64,000 nucleotides of DNA from Bacteroidales bacterium. GTDB lineage: Bacteria > Bacteroidota > Bacteroidia > Bacteroidales > Muribaculaceae. The notes beneath the pieces were generated by a model. The model was given only the letters and a program-made list of their open reading frames with translations. It made no database searches and was not told the origin of the DNA. The stretch lies in the NCBI GenBank assembly GCA_003150235.1, contig QAMW01000036.1, positions 16,776-80,775 on the forward strand, read 5' to 3'. Positions 43,457-52,097 of the stretch are shown here, one piece after another (the stretch's first letter is position 1; every line of letters starts with the position of its first letter). Made by a program: the position numbers and the translations under genes.

Positions 43457-44569
43457 ATGTATTCAAGACAACCTTACACGTTTGACCGTGTAGTTCGTAT
43501 CATTATCACATGTGTCATAATCGTTGGCATCATCTGGCTCATCAACATCCTGAAGGGAGTGTTATTGCCTTTCTGTGTGGCTTGCCTTGTCGCCTATCTG
43601 TTTGAGCCGTTTGTGCAGTTTAACCGCCGTCTGCTCCGGCTGAAGGGGAGGGTGGTTGCCATCTTTATCACGCTTTTTGAGGCGACTTTCCTTTTCGGGA
43701 TATTGTGTTATGTGCTTGTGCCTATGATTATGAGCGAGATGCAGCACATGGGACACCTGCTGAAGGTGTATTCCAATACCGAACTCGAAATACCTTTCAT
43801 GCCTGAGGGTGTACATTCTTTTATAAAAAAGTATGTTGATTTTGAATACCTGGCAAGTCTGATGCGGCGGGAAGACCAGATTAAGATGCTGGAAAACGTA
43901 TTGTCATCCACATGGAGTGTGGTGACAAGCGGTATCAGCATGATTATCGGTCTGTTAAGCTGGTTTATAGTATTCCTGTATGTGATATTCATCATGCTTG
44001 ACTATGAGAAACTTGCGCTTATGGGTCGTCATCTTGTGCCTCCGATGTACCGCCGCACGGTATTCCGTATAGGCCGTGACATACAACGGTCCATGAATCA
44101 TTATTTCCGTGGTCAGGCACTTGTCGCATTTTGCGTGGGCGTGCTTTTCAGCATCGGTTTCCTTATCATCGACATGCCTCTTGCAATAGTACTCGGTATG
44201 TTTATCGGTTTATTGAACATGGTGCCTTATCTACAGCTTATATCGATAATTCCCACCACGATATTGTGTCTGGTATGCTCGGTCGACTCCGGTGTCAACT
44301 TCTGGGTGATTTTCTGGGAGTGCATGGCGGTTTATGCGATAGTGCAGGCTATACAGGATCTTTACCTCACTCCTAAAATCATGGGTAAGGCGATGGGGCT
44401 TAATCCGGCTATAATATTACTATCGCTGTCGGTATGGGGATGCCTGCTCGGTTTCCTCGGGCTTATAATAGCGTTGCCGCTGACAACTCTCCTGCTCGCG
44501 TACTACGATGAATATATCACCCTGCAGACACGGCGCCATGAACATGCGGCACATAACCATGTGTCCTAA
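43457..44569 (+). CDS. AI-2E-family membrane protein (PerM type)
   Basis: 370 residues from ATG 43457 (MYSRQPYTFDRVVRI). Eight helices: two N-terminal, a middle loop of about 90 residues containing the SFIKKYVDFEYLASL helix, then the C-terminal bundle with MNHYFRGQALVAFCVGVLFSIGF and the typical GKAMGLNPAIILLSLSVWGC motif. Family members export quorum-sensing autoinducer-2 or act as Na+/H+ antiporters in some cases; I cannot tell which here. The 15 codons before MYSRQ contain a -7-like box TAATTTCG (43429-43436), so a start at 43412 is less likely. Confidence 0.9.
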   Translation: MYSRQPYTFDRVVRIIITCVIIVGIIWLINILKGVLLPFCVACLVAYLFEPFVQFNRRLLRLKGRVVAIFITLFEATFLFGILCYVLVPMIMSEMQHMGHLLKVYSNTELEIPFMPEGVHSFIKKYVDFEYLASLMRREDQIKMLENVLSSTWSVVTSGISMIIGLLSWFIVFLYVIFIMLDYEKLALMGRHLVPPMYRRTVFRIGRDIQRSMNHYFRGQALVAFCVGVLFSIGFLIIDMPLAIVLGMFIGLLNMVPYLQLISIIPTTILCLVCSVDSGVNFWVIFWECMAVYAIVQAIQDLYLTPKIMGKAMGLNPAIILLSLSVWGCLLGFLGLIIALPLTTLLLAYYDEYITLQTRRHEHAAHNHVS

Positions 44570-44820
44570 TCCTCCGGCTGACCGGGAAGAGGTTTCGACT
44601 TCATTATTTGTATAGCCTTTTCCATGTCGCGGCGGAATATAAGCAGCTTGATCGACCCCCATGGAGCCAGTCCCACCGGATATACCGACGAGAATATCTC
44701 GTTGTTGATGATACACGGCACTCCGTTGGTCTCAAGGACTCCTTTTGCGATATAGGCATCGGCATCGTTTACGTAGGAATTGAACACTACGAGCCGGTCA
44801 TCGTTGTCAGACTTGTTCAT
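44566..44820 (-). CDS. DUF2007-like small protein
   Basis: 84 residues, no signal peptide. DDRLVVFNSYVNDADAYIAKGVLETNGVPCIINNE matches the DUF2007 pattern (a ferredoxin-like fold also called putative signal-transducing protein). Function unknown. Its stop overlaps that of the AI-2E gene tail to tail by 4 bp, and it follows mltG by 8 bp on the same strand, so it is likely co-transcribed with mltG. Confidence 0.8.
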   Translation of the reverse strand: MNKSDNDDRLVVFNSYVNDADAYIAKGVLETNGVPCIINNEIFSSVYPVGLAPWGSIKLLIFRRDMEKAIQIMKSKPLPGQPED

Positions 44821-44828
44821 GGTCGGTA

Positions 44829-45851
44829 TTATTTTATGTTGCGTGAGTTAAGTGCCTTGTGGTAACGAGCGGCGTTACGCTGATGTTCGGCATAGGTAGT
44901 GGCGAAGTTATGTCTGCCGGAAAAATCTTCCTTGGCGCACATATATAAATACGGGTGAGGTTTTGAGTCAAGGATAGCCGTCATTGTCGCGGCATCGGCA
45001 ATGCGGATGGGTCCCGGCGGAAGACCTGTATTGAGATAGGTGTTGTAAGGCGACGGGGTGGCAAGGTGTTTCCCGGTTATACGGCGTAGTGAGAAATCTC
45101 CGACCGCAAATTTTACGGTCGGGTCTGCCTGCAGTTTCATTCCTTTTTCATAGCGGTTGAGGTAAAGTCGCCCGACGGTGGCGCGTTCTCCACGGTCGTT
45201 GGTCTCCTCTTCGGCTATGGAGGCGATTGTGGCGACCTGCACCGGTGTCAGCCCGAGTTTAGATGCTTTTGCGCGTCGCTCGTCATTCCAGTATCGGTCA
45301 CGATATCCGAGAAGGGTGTTTACAACTTTTTCAGGTGATGCCGTCCAGTAAAATTCATACGAATCAGGGATAAATGCCGCCGCATATCCGGCGCGGTTGA
45401 AGCCTTTTGGGGGCAGTATGGAGTCACAAGCCGCAATAAATGCCGCTGAATCGGTCTCAAGACGTGAACCTATCCTTGCGGCAAGCTGGTTGATTGTGCG
45501 CAGATTGTTGAAAGTCAGTTTTACCGGGGTCTGCGCTCCTCTTGACAATTTCCGGTATATGGTTACCGCGCTCATGCCCGGCTCTATCATGTATGCGCCG
45601 TGGGCGCGGGCTGCATCGGCACTTGTCAGCGACAAGAGTGTCGCGGCTCTTTTTCCTGTAGACCCAAGTTCCGATTCAAGCATTGATGCGATGTCATCGT
45701 CATCCATCGTGCCGGTCACATAAATCCATTTCGTGTCGTTACCGTCATATCCCTTGACGATATAGCTGAAATAAACTGATGCCGCTACAATGACGATAAT
45801 CACTGCAATAACTGCCAAGAGTATGGGGATAAATCTCGTTTTTTTCTTCAT
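44829..45851 (-). CDS. mltG: endolytic murein transglycosylase
   Basis: Cleaves nascent glycan strands internally and so sets their length. 340 residues from the ATG at 45851 (MKKKTRFIPILL); the 29 upstream in-frame codons cross the promoter. One N-terminal membrane helix (residues 7-29), a LysM-like section (MIEPGMSAVTIYRKLSRG), then the YceG domain: IASIAEEETNDRGERATVGRLYLNR with the catalytic Glu, LQADPTVKFA, and YNTYLNTGLPPGPIRIA. Confidence 0.94.
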   Translation of the reverse strand: MKKKTRFIPILLAVIAVIIVIVAASVYFSYIVKGYDGNDTKWIYVTGTMDDDDIASMLESELGSTGKRAATLLSLTSADAARAHGAYMIEPGMSAVTIYRKLSRGAQTPVKLTFNNLRTINQLAARIGSRLETDSAAFIAACDSILPPKGFNRAGYAAAFIPDSYEFYWTASPEKVVNTLLGYRDRYWNDERRAKASKLGLTPVQVATIASIAEEETNDRGERATVGRLYLNRYEKGMKLQADPTVKFAVGDFSLRRITGKHLATPSPYNTYLNTGLPPGPIRIADAATMTAILDSKPHPYLYMCAKEDFSGRHNFATTYAEHQRNAARYHKALNSRNIK

Positions 45852-45877
45852 TTGACCAATCTGTGATTTGAATAACG

Positions 45878-45885
45878 CAAATATA
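45878..45885 (-). promoter_or_regulatory. -7 promoter box of mltG
   Basis: TATATTTG on the minus strand, 26 bp upstream of the mltG start codon. Confidence 0.55.
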
Positions 45886-45905
45886 ACAAAAAGTGGTGAA
45901 AAAGA

Positions 45906-45939
45906 AATGGGATGTGGCGTGTTTGAGCCACATCCCATT
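45906..45939 (-). terminator. terminator of the Omp28-like operon
   Basis: Perfect 13-bp stem AATGGGATGTGGC / GCCACATCCCATT, 8-nt loop; on the minus strand it is followed by TTTCTTTTT. It ends the two-gene operon at 45961-49718. Confidence 0.85.
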
Positions 45940-45960
45940 GTGATGAAATCAGTTCAGGCG

Positions 45961-47733
45961 TTATTGCTGAATCATAATCTTGTCGGCAGTCACTTTCCCG
46001 TCGGGATGAATTGCGCGCCGTATATACAATCCGTTTGTCGGCTCGGCAACCTTTCGTCCCGAGATGTCGTAATATTCAACTGATACTGCCTCATTGTCGA
46101 AAGTGGGCAAGCCGATTGCTGTAGTACCGGTTTTCCATTTGGCTGCATTGAATACACGGCAGTTATCAATGTCATCGGCATCATGAGAGGCGATGAAAGC
46201 CACCGCTTCAAGATTTTCCACCTTCCAACTGTCAGGTACTGTGCAGCTGAAAGTACGCGTCATCTTGCCGCCATCCCAAGAGAAAGAGTCGCCCCATGTA
46301 TCGGTAAGACGTTTGCGATATACGTGGCTGTGAGTGAATGTATCGGAGCTTATACCCGCCTGGTTGTGATGCAGAATCTTGTCTTCAACCAGATATACAT
46401 TGATACGCGGCGACATGCACTGGGTGTCAAAGACGGACAGCTTTTCGGCGTTGACTATCACATCCAGATTGTGAGTGTCGGCATCATAATCCATGGCAAC
46501 ATCGACTGACACAAATGCGGGGATTCCGAGAGCGTCATCAAGCTGCGGGGCAAACTCGGAGTAATATCCCAACGAGCGTACAGGCGATTTCTTTCGCGGA
46601 AGCATCGTGCGGTCAAGCATGACTGCAGGAGCAAAAGTGCCGTCAAGTCCCTGCGGATCGTAAAACCATTCATACACCTTGTCTTCTTCCACGGTAAGCC
46701 AGTCGTATTTATATCCTACGTGGTGAGCCACAATGGCGATACGATTGGCATAGCCGTTGTCCATACATTCCTGCAGTGTGCCGATTCCTCTCGGACAGTT
46801 GCCGCATTCCTCGCTTGTAAATTCTTCAATTAGGGTCATGCGCGGGATGCTGTTGGTATAAGTCCCCACCATGACATCCCTGTAATTGTTGTCGGTCTTG
46901 CCGTCAGCTTCGGTGTCAACTGTCACTTTTAGCATGCGTGTTTCATCATCGGTGAATGAAGAGGTCGGTATCTCACATGTGAAAACTGCGTATTCCTGTG
47001 GATTAAGCGTGCTATTGACGGAAAATGATTTTTTTTCATCTCCTGTTTCATAACCCCAGGTAAAATTATCGATTGTTTTCAATGCTGCATTATGAACGGT
47101 CACAGTCATAGCTATGTCGCTGCCATGCTTTACCGGCATTTCATCAAAGGCGACATCTGTTATCTCAATGTCTTTTTCGGGGAATGACGGGTCGCTGATA
47201 ATCAGTTCGACGCTAAGTACGCCGAAGGCTGAAGAGGGAGCCTCCCATTTGTCTACACCGGTCTTGGTGTCATACTTGCCAAGCCAAAAACCGTCGGCGA
47301 CAGGTGTGCCGACAAGAGAGATGGCTTGTACCGACTTCCCCTGCGAATATGAGAATCCGACAGCAAGCGGTTTGCCGTCAATCTTGACCCCGCCGTCAAG
47401 AGATGCTTCGTTCCATCCGGCTTGAGGCGATTGTATTTTTACCTCGTCAAGATTATCACTTTCAAGTGAAGGTCTTATCCAGCCGGTAAGGTTGTCGATG
47501 CCTTCAGCCGTGGCGAGTCCGACGCGGATACCCGTTACCTCGGCTCCGGTGTATTTGGCAAGCTCCTTTTCGTGAAGGATTATGGCGGCGGAAATTGTGG
47601 TCTTTCCCACTTTAGACACTCCGTCGTCAGTCACTTCTCCTTCGCAATAACCTATGCGTAGAGAGGCACTGTGTGCCGCGACACACATCATTGTCGCGGC
47701 ACACAGAGTTAATGTACGGTTAATAATATTCAT
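45961..47733 (-). CDS. exported Omp28-related protein with thioredoxin-like domain and C-terminal sorting-like segment
   Basis: 590 residues. Signal peptide ...MMCVAAHS. N-terminal beta domain (residues about 25-190), an Ig-like segment, then a thioredoxin-like domain at about 270-420 with FTSEECGNCPRG, in which CGNC gives the CxxC motif; this suits a redox or metal site. The C-terminal part has VSVEYYDISGRKVAEPTNGL and YIRRAI, the type A sorting pattern of the type IX secretion system seen in many Bacteroidetes, though without the usual Lys-rich end. It overlaps the stop of the gene before it by one base, so the two are coupled. Confidence 0.75.
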   Translation of the reverse strand: MNIINRTLTLCAATMMCVAAHSASLRIGYCEGEVTDDGVSKVGKTTISAAIILHEKELAKYTGAEVTGIRVGLATAEGIDNLTGWIRPSLESDNLDEVKIQSPQAGWNEASLDGGVKIDGKPLAVGFSYSQGKSVQAISLVGTPVADGFWLGKYDTKTGVDKWEAPSSAFGVLSVELIISDPSFPEKDIEITDVAFDEMPVKHGSDIAMTVTVHNAALKTIDNFTWGYETGDEKKSFSVNSTLNPQEYAVFTCEIPTSSFTDDETRMLKVTVDTEADGKTDNNYRDVMVGTYTNSIPRMTLIEEFTSEECGNCPRGIGTLQECMDNGYANRIAIVAHHVGYKYDWLTVEEDKVYEWFYDPQGLDGTFAPAVMLDRTMLPRKKSPVRSLGYYSEFAPQLDDALGIPAFVSVDVAMDYDADTHNLDVIVNAEKLSVFDTQCMSPRINVYLVEDKILHHNQAGISSDTFTHSHVYRKRLTDTWGDSFSWDGGKMTRTFSCTVPDSWKVENLEAVAFIASHDADDIDNCRVFNAAKWKTGTTAIGLPTFDNEAVSVEYYDISGRKVAEPTNGLYIRRAIHPDGKVTADKIMIQQ

Positions 47734-49718
47734 CAGAGAGCTACTTTGAAAGTGCGGTCACCAACACATACTACATAGATACCCTTTTCGAGTGCTACAG
47801 AGACGGATTCCGATGCACCGTCATATTTCTTGCAGCCGTCTACAGAGTAGATTGCCACAGTCTCGCAGCCGGGATTGACAACGGTTACCGCATTGCCGTC
47901 AACGCTTACCGATGCGCCCGATGCGATAGCTGAATCGATTGACACGGTGCCTCTGGTGACGGTCACGAAGTCAGATATCTTGCCGAGGTTGTCCTTGCTG
48001 AAATATCCCTGTACGGCGTATTCATATTTGTCGTTCTGAGCGAATGGAGTCTCAATCTTCATGGAGGTATCTTCGCCGTCGGCAACATAGGTGTCATAAG
48101 TAAAGGACATTGTCTCGCCTGCGTTGAGCTTCATTGTCATGTTAAGGTTAGGGAAGAATGCCATTTCTTCACCTGCAGCATCGGAGATGTACATTACCAG
48201 CCGGCTGTCTGCCTTACCTCCGGTAAGTTCAGCATCAATCATGTCGCCTTCGGTTGAAAGTTCAAATTCGGTTGAGGCATACATTTCACCCTTGCTGTCG
48301 ACAAATCCGAAAGTGATTATCGCGTCATCGGCCCCTGTGAGACCCATACCCTTCAGGTAGACTGTGCCATTTCCTACAGAGAAGTCACCCACCGGTGAAA
48401 TCAGCTGTCCCTTAAGTCCGGCACTGGCATACATGTTCATGAGTATAAGTCCCGGCATGACACCTCCCATATTCATCATTACCGCAGCGTCAGTGTCCCA
48501 TCCGTGACGGCTCATATACATGTCAAAACCGCCCATGCCCATAAGGGGAATAAACTGCAACGGATTGTATTCGTTAGCTTCTGCAGGTACATTTTTGAAA
48601 TATTCGTCGAGAAGCACATATTCTTCTCCGTCAGTTTCGGCTGTATGGGTATAGCGGGTAAGGATGCGGTAGTTTGCTGCGAAATCAGCTGCAGTCCAGT
48701 TGGCGGTAAATCCGTTTTCTGTGATGTCAGTGGCTGCGAGTGCGGTAGCTGCGCCTACTTCTCCTGCTTCAAATTCACCAAACCAACCACCGGGATAGGA
48801 ATAGTCTTCTCCATTAAGCGCGGTTACATATACTCTGTAGGTCGTTTCACCGTCGACTCTTGCAGATAGTGTTGTGGCATCTGTATCGCCGGTTTCTTCT
48901 GACGCGAGGGTGTTCCCTTCATCGTCAACGAGTTCCACTTTATAACCTGTGGCTCCGTCAACCTTTCCCCATGTGACATCTATCTTTGTGGCATTGGAAA
49001 GGAATGCATTCACGTCGGCGGGTGAATCGAGAGGATAAATCAGCTGGTCGACTTTAATCCAGTCGATATAGACCAGACCTTTCCAACCGAAAAGCATACA
49101 AGACAATTCCTTCAAGCCTCCGGTGCCAATCCACTCACATTCGGTCCATTCGTTGTAGACAAGCGGTTGGGCTGATGCGAATCTTATCTGGCTTACTGTT
49201 TCGTCAAGGAAAAATCCTTGGAGCAACTGATCCTGGGCATTGGGGTTGGCGTTCATCGCGCGGCAAGTGATACGGTAGACGCCTTGTCCTCCGCTGACAT
49301 CTATCGCCGGAGTCTTTACATAACCGGGGTCATCCTCGTCTGTCCTCTCAAAATTACAGAAAGCGGTTCCTCCTGCCTGGTTTACGTGCCACAAAGTCCA
49401 TTCTCCTGGGTAGTCCATTGCGGTGGCTGCAAACTCGTCGGTCACATATTCGGCAGCCGGTTCGCCGACCTTTCCTTCAGTCCATTTTGAGAAATCCTCA
49501 GAAAGTACCGATTCAATCTTGATTCCCGGAGGAAGCTGTGCCTGGGCTTTTGCCTGCACTTTTGTCGCGGCTATCGCTGCTGCATTAGTATAACTATTAC
49601 CCATGAAAGACTTGAATACCTCTTTTTGCTTGCTTGAAAGAGCCGGTTCGGCATTCTTGAATTTCATGTCCAAAGCAAAATCTGTGCTCCCTGCAATCAG
49701 AGCCGCTGCACATAACAA
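47733..49718 (-). CDS. large exported fibronectin-like protein with C-terminal sorting-like segment
   Basis: 661 residues from TTG. Two or more fibronectin type III-like segments (LDSPADVNAFLSNATKIDVTWGKVDG..., ATALAATDITENGFTANWTA...), flanked by jelly-roll-like domains (FSKWTEGKVGEPAAEY...VDVSGGQGVYRITCRA), as in choice-of-anchor proteins. C-terminal IYSVDGCKKYDGASESVSVALEKGIYVV resembles a type IX sorting domain. The natural signal peptide would start ten codons upstream (xKKLITLTSSLL) but the codon there is ATA (49746-49748), not ATG; a stop lies four codons further. Start uncertain: either ATA, or TTG with a shortened signal. Confidence 0.7.
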   Translation of the reverse strand: MLCAAALIAGSTDFALDMKFKNAEPALSSKQKEVFKSFMGNSYTNAAAIAATKVQAKAQAQLPPGIKIESVLSEDFSKWTEGKVGEPAAEYVTDEFAATAMDYPGEWTLWHVNQAGGTAFCNFERTDEDDPGYVKTPAIDVSGGQGVYRITCRAMNANPNAQDQLLQGFFLDETVSQIRFASAQPLVYNEWTECEWIGTGGLKELSCMLFGWKGLVYIDWIKVDQLIYPLDSPADVNAFLSNATKIDVTWGKVDGATGYKVELVDDEGNTLASEETGDTDATTLSARVDGETTYRVYVTALNGEDYSYPGGWFGEFEAGEVGAATALAATDITENGFTANWTAADFAANYRILTRYTHTAETDGEEYVLLDEYFKNVPAEANEYNPLQFIPLMGMGGFDMYMSRHGWDTDAAVMMNMGGVMPGLILMNMYASAGLKGQLISPVGDFSVGNGTVYLKGMGLTGADDAIITFGFVDSKGEMYASTEFELSTEGDMIDAELTGGKADSRLVMYISDAAGEEMAFFPNLNMTMKLNAGETMSFTYDTYVADGEDTSMKIETPFAQNDKYEYAVQGYFSKDNLGKISDFVTVTRGTVSIDSAIASGASVSVDGNAVTVVNPGCETVAIYSVDGCKKYDGASESVSVALEKGIYVVCVGDRTFKVAL

Positions 49719-49952
49719 AGAACTTGTTAAAGTAATTAACTTTTTTATGACGTTGTGTTAAAAGAAATAATACTGGCGCAAAATAAGTAAAAGAAATCTG
49801 AAAATGCAAGAAATTTGTGAAAAATGTCATCATTTTATGAAAAATGGCGGCAAAATGATATGCATTTGGGTCGTTTGGGGCTTTTGGTGATATGATAAAT
49901 GTAGTCAATTCGGTATGGCTGTGTTGAGCGGAACATTAAATAAGGTTTTTAC

Positions 49953-49984
49953 GTTGGACTATTGTTCAACTTTTGCTAATTTTG
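49953..49984 (+). promoter_or_regulatory. fbp promoter with internal dyad
   Basis: TTG at 49954-49956, 20 bp, then TAATTTTG at 49977-49984. An inverted repeat GTTGGACtattGTTCAAC (49953-49970, one mismatch) fills the spacer next to the -33 box, a position typical of a repressor operator. No regulator gene is adjacent. Confidence 0.7.
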
Positions 49985-50012
49985 TAGAAACCTCGTAAAA
50001 CTGACTGTCCAA

Positions 50013-52016
50013 ATGACACTTCACACAACCGATATAACGCCCGGGCGAATAGAGAATGACCGCCGAGTGCTTGAACTGCTATCGCAGACATTTAACAATA
50101 TCAGTGCCGCAAGTACGGAAATTATCAATCTTGAGGCGATACTTAACCTGCCTAAAGGCACGGAGCATTTTGTCGCCGACATTCACGGGGAGCATGAGGC
50201 GTTCAGGCATATCCTGAAAAACGCCTCCGGCAATATAAAGCGTAAGGTGACCGAGATATTCGGCACATCGCTGCGCGAACAGGAGATACGCGAGCTATGC
50301 TCGCTGATTTATTATCCGGAGCAGAAACTGGAATATATACGTGCGTCGGAGGATAATCTTGACGACTTTTACAATGTCACGCTTCATCAGCTTGTGCGTG
50401 TGTGTCAGACCGTGTCGTCGAAATATACCCGTTCAAAAGTAAGAAAGGCTCTTCCAAAGGAATTTGCCTACATTATCGAGGAACTTCTGCACGAATCGCC
50501 CTCCGATGACAACAAGCAGGCATATTTCAACCGTATTGTCGAGACCATCATCCTTACCGGTCAGGCAGATTCATTTATCATTGCCCTCTGTAATGTGATA
50601 CAGCGCCTGAGTATCGACCAGCTGCATATACTGGGCGACATATATGACCGCGGCCCCGGCGCGCATCTAATCATGGATACGTTGTGTGACTACGGTAACT
50701 TTGACATACAGTGGGGCAATCATGACGCGCTGTGGATGGGAGCCGCGGCAGGCAATGATGCCTGTATAGCCAATGTATTGCGCCTGTCACTCCGTTACGG
50801 CAACATGGCGACCATAGAAGACGGCTACGGCATAAATCTTGTGCCGCTTGCCACATTTGCCATGGAGACCTACGGTGATGACGAATGTCAGGGCTTCGGT
50901 CCACGGCTTGACCCCGAGGACACGACCCACAGTGAAAAGACGCAGCGTCTTATAGCAAAGATGCACAAGGCTATAAGCATAATACAGTTTAAACTTGAGG
51001 CAGCTCTTGCCGACAAGCATCCCGACTGGGGAATGCAGGACCGCAAGCTGCTTGAGCATATCGATTTCGACCGTAAGGCGTTTGTTGTCGACGGGGTGGA
51101 GTATGAAATGAAAGACACTCATTTCCCTACCGTTGACCCTGCCCATCCTTACAGGCTTACCGCAGAAGAGACTGAGCTTGTAAATAAACTGCATCATTCG
51201 TTCCGCATCAGCGACAAGCTGCGCAAGCATATCCAGTGTCTGTTCTCTCACGGCAGTATGTACGGGGTGTACAACTCCAACCTGCTTTTCCATGCCTCGA
51301 TGCCGTTGAATGCCGACGGCTCACTCAAGGAGGTCGAACTGCGCGGTGAAAAATATAAGGGAAGCGAGCTTTTCAGGCAGATAGGCATGATAATGCGCTC
51401 GGCGTTTAACGATGACACACCTGCCGCCGACCGGGACTTTGCGCGTGACTATTATTGGTATCTATGGTGTGGACCCGACTCACCGCTCTTTGACAAGTCG
51501 AAGATGGCGACCTTTGAACGCTATTTCCTTGTAGACCCTGCAACCCACAAGGAGGAGAAAGGACATTACTATACTTTGCGCGACAAGGAGGAGGTGTGCG
51601 ACATGATACTTGACGCGTTCGAGGTAGAAGGCGAGCACCGCCACATAATCAACGGTCATGTGCCGGTGAGAATCAACAAGGGTGAGACGCCTATAAGAGC
51701 AAACGGCAAACTCATGGTAATCGACGGAGGATTTGCCAAGGCTTACCACGGCACGACAGGTATAGCCGGATATACGCTCGTGTATCACAGCCGCGGATTC
51801 CAGCTTGTGCAGCATGAGCCGTTTACTTCGGCTGAGGAGGCGATAAAGAACGGCACCGACATCGTGAGCACAACGCAGATTGTGGAGCTCAGCCAGAAGC
51901 GTATGCGTGTGCGCGACACTGACAAAGGCAAGGAGCTGCTCGGGCAGATTGACGAGCTTATAGAACTTCTCTACGCCTACCGCAACGGCATAATAAAAGA
52001 ACATTCAAAAAAGTAA
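50013..52016 (+). CDS. fbp: fructose-1,6-bisphosphatase class III
   Basis: Gluconeogenic enzyme, Mn-dependent phosphoesterase of the calcineurin-like fold. 667 residues, the normal length for class III, which is found in Firmicutes and Bacteroidetes. Motifs: FVADIHGEHEAF (first metal site), LGDIYDRGPGAHLI, WGNHDALWMGAAAG, HGSMYGVYNSN and INGHVPVRINKGETP. Probably regulated through the dyad in its promoter, an inference. Confidence 0.95.
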   Translation: MTLHTTDITPGRIENDRRVLELLSQTFNNISAASTEIINLEAILNLPKGTEHFVADIHGEHEAFRHILKNASGNIKRKVTEIFGTSLREQEIRELCSLIYYPEQKLEYIRASEDNLDDFYNVTLHQLVRVCQTVSSKYTRSKVRKALPKEFAYIIEELLHESPSDDNKQAYFNRIVETIILTGQADSFIIALCNVIQRLSIDQLHILGDIYDRGPGAHLIMDTLCDYGNFDIQWGNHDALWMGAAAGNDACIANVLRLSLRYGNMATIEDGYGINLVPLATFAMETYGDDECQGFGPRLDPEDTTHSEKTQRLIAKMHKAISIIQFKLEAALADKHPDWGMQDRKLLEHIDFDRKAFVVDGVEYEMKDTHFPTVDPAHPYRLTAEETELVNKLHHSFRISDKLRKHIQCLFSHGSMYGVYNSNLLFHASMPLNADGSLKEVELRGEKYKGSELFRQIGMIMRSAFNDDTPAADRDFARDYYWYLWCGPDSPLFDKSKMATFERYFLVDPATHKEEKGHYYTLRDKEEVCDMILDAFEVEGEHRHIINGHVPVRINKGETPIRANGKLMVIDGGFAKAYHGTTGIAGYTLVYHSRGFQLVQHEPFTSAEEAIKNGTDIVSTTQIVELSQKRMRVRDTDKGKELLGQIDELIELLYAYRNGIIKEHSKK

Positions 52017-52017
52017 T

Positions 52018-52064
52018 AAGTAACTCTTAAAAATTAGTTTATATGTTTTTTATTTCAGTTACTT
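52018..52064. repeat. short dispersed repeat E, copy 1
   Basis: AAGTAACTCTTAAAAATTAG followed by TTTATATG, a T run, then TATTTCAGTTACTT. The first 30 bp are identical to 58895-58924. The ends AAGTAACT and AGTTACTT are inverted repeats. It occupies the gap between fbp and the GH43 gene. Confidence 0.65.
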
Positions 52065-52097
52065 ACCCAAAATAACCAACATAAACCAGTCACTATC

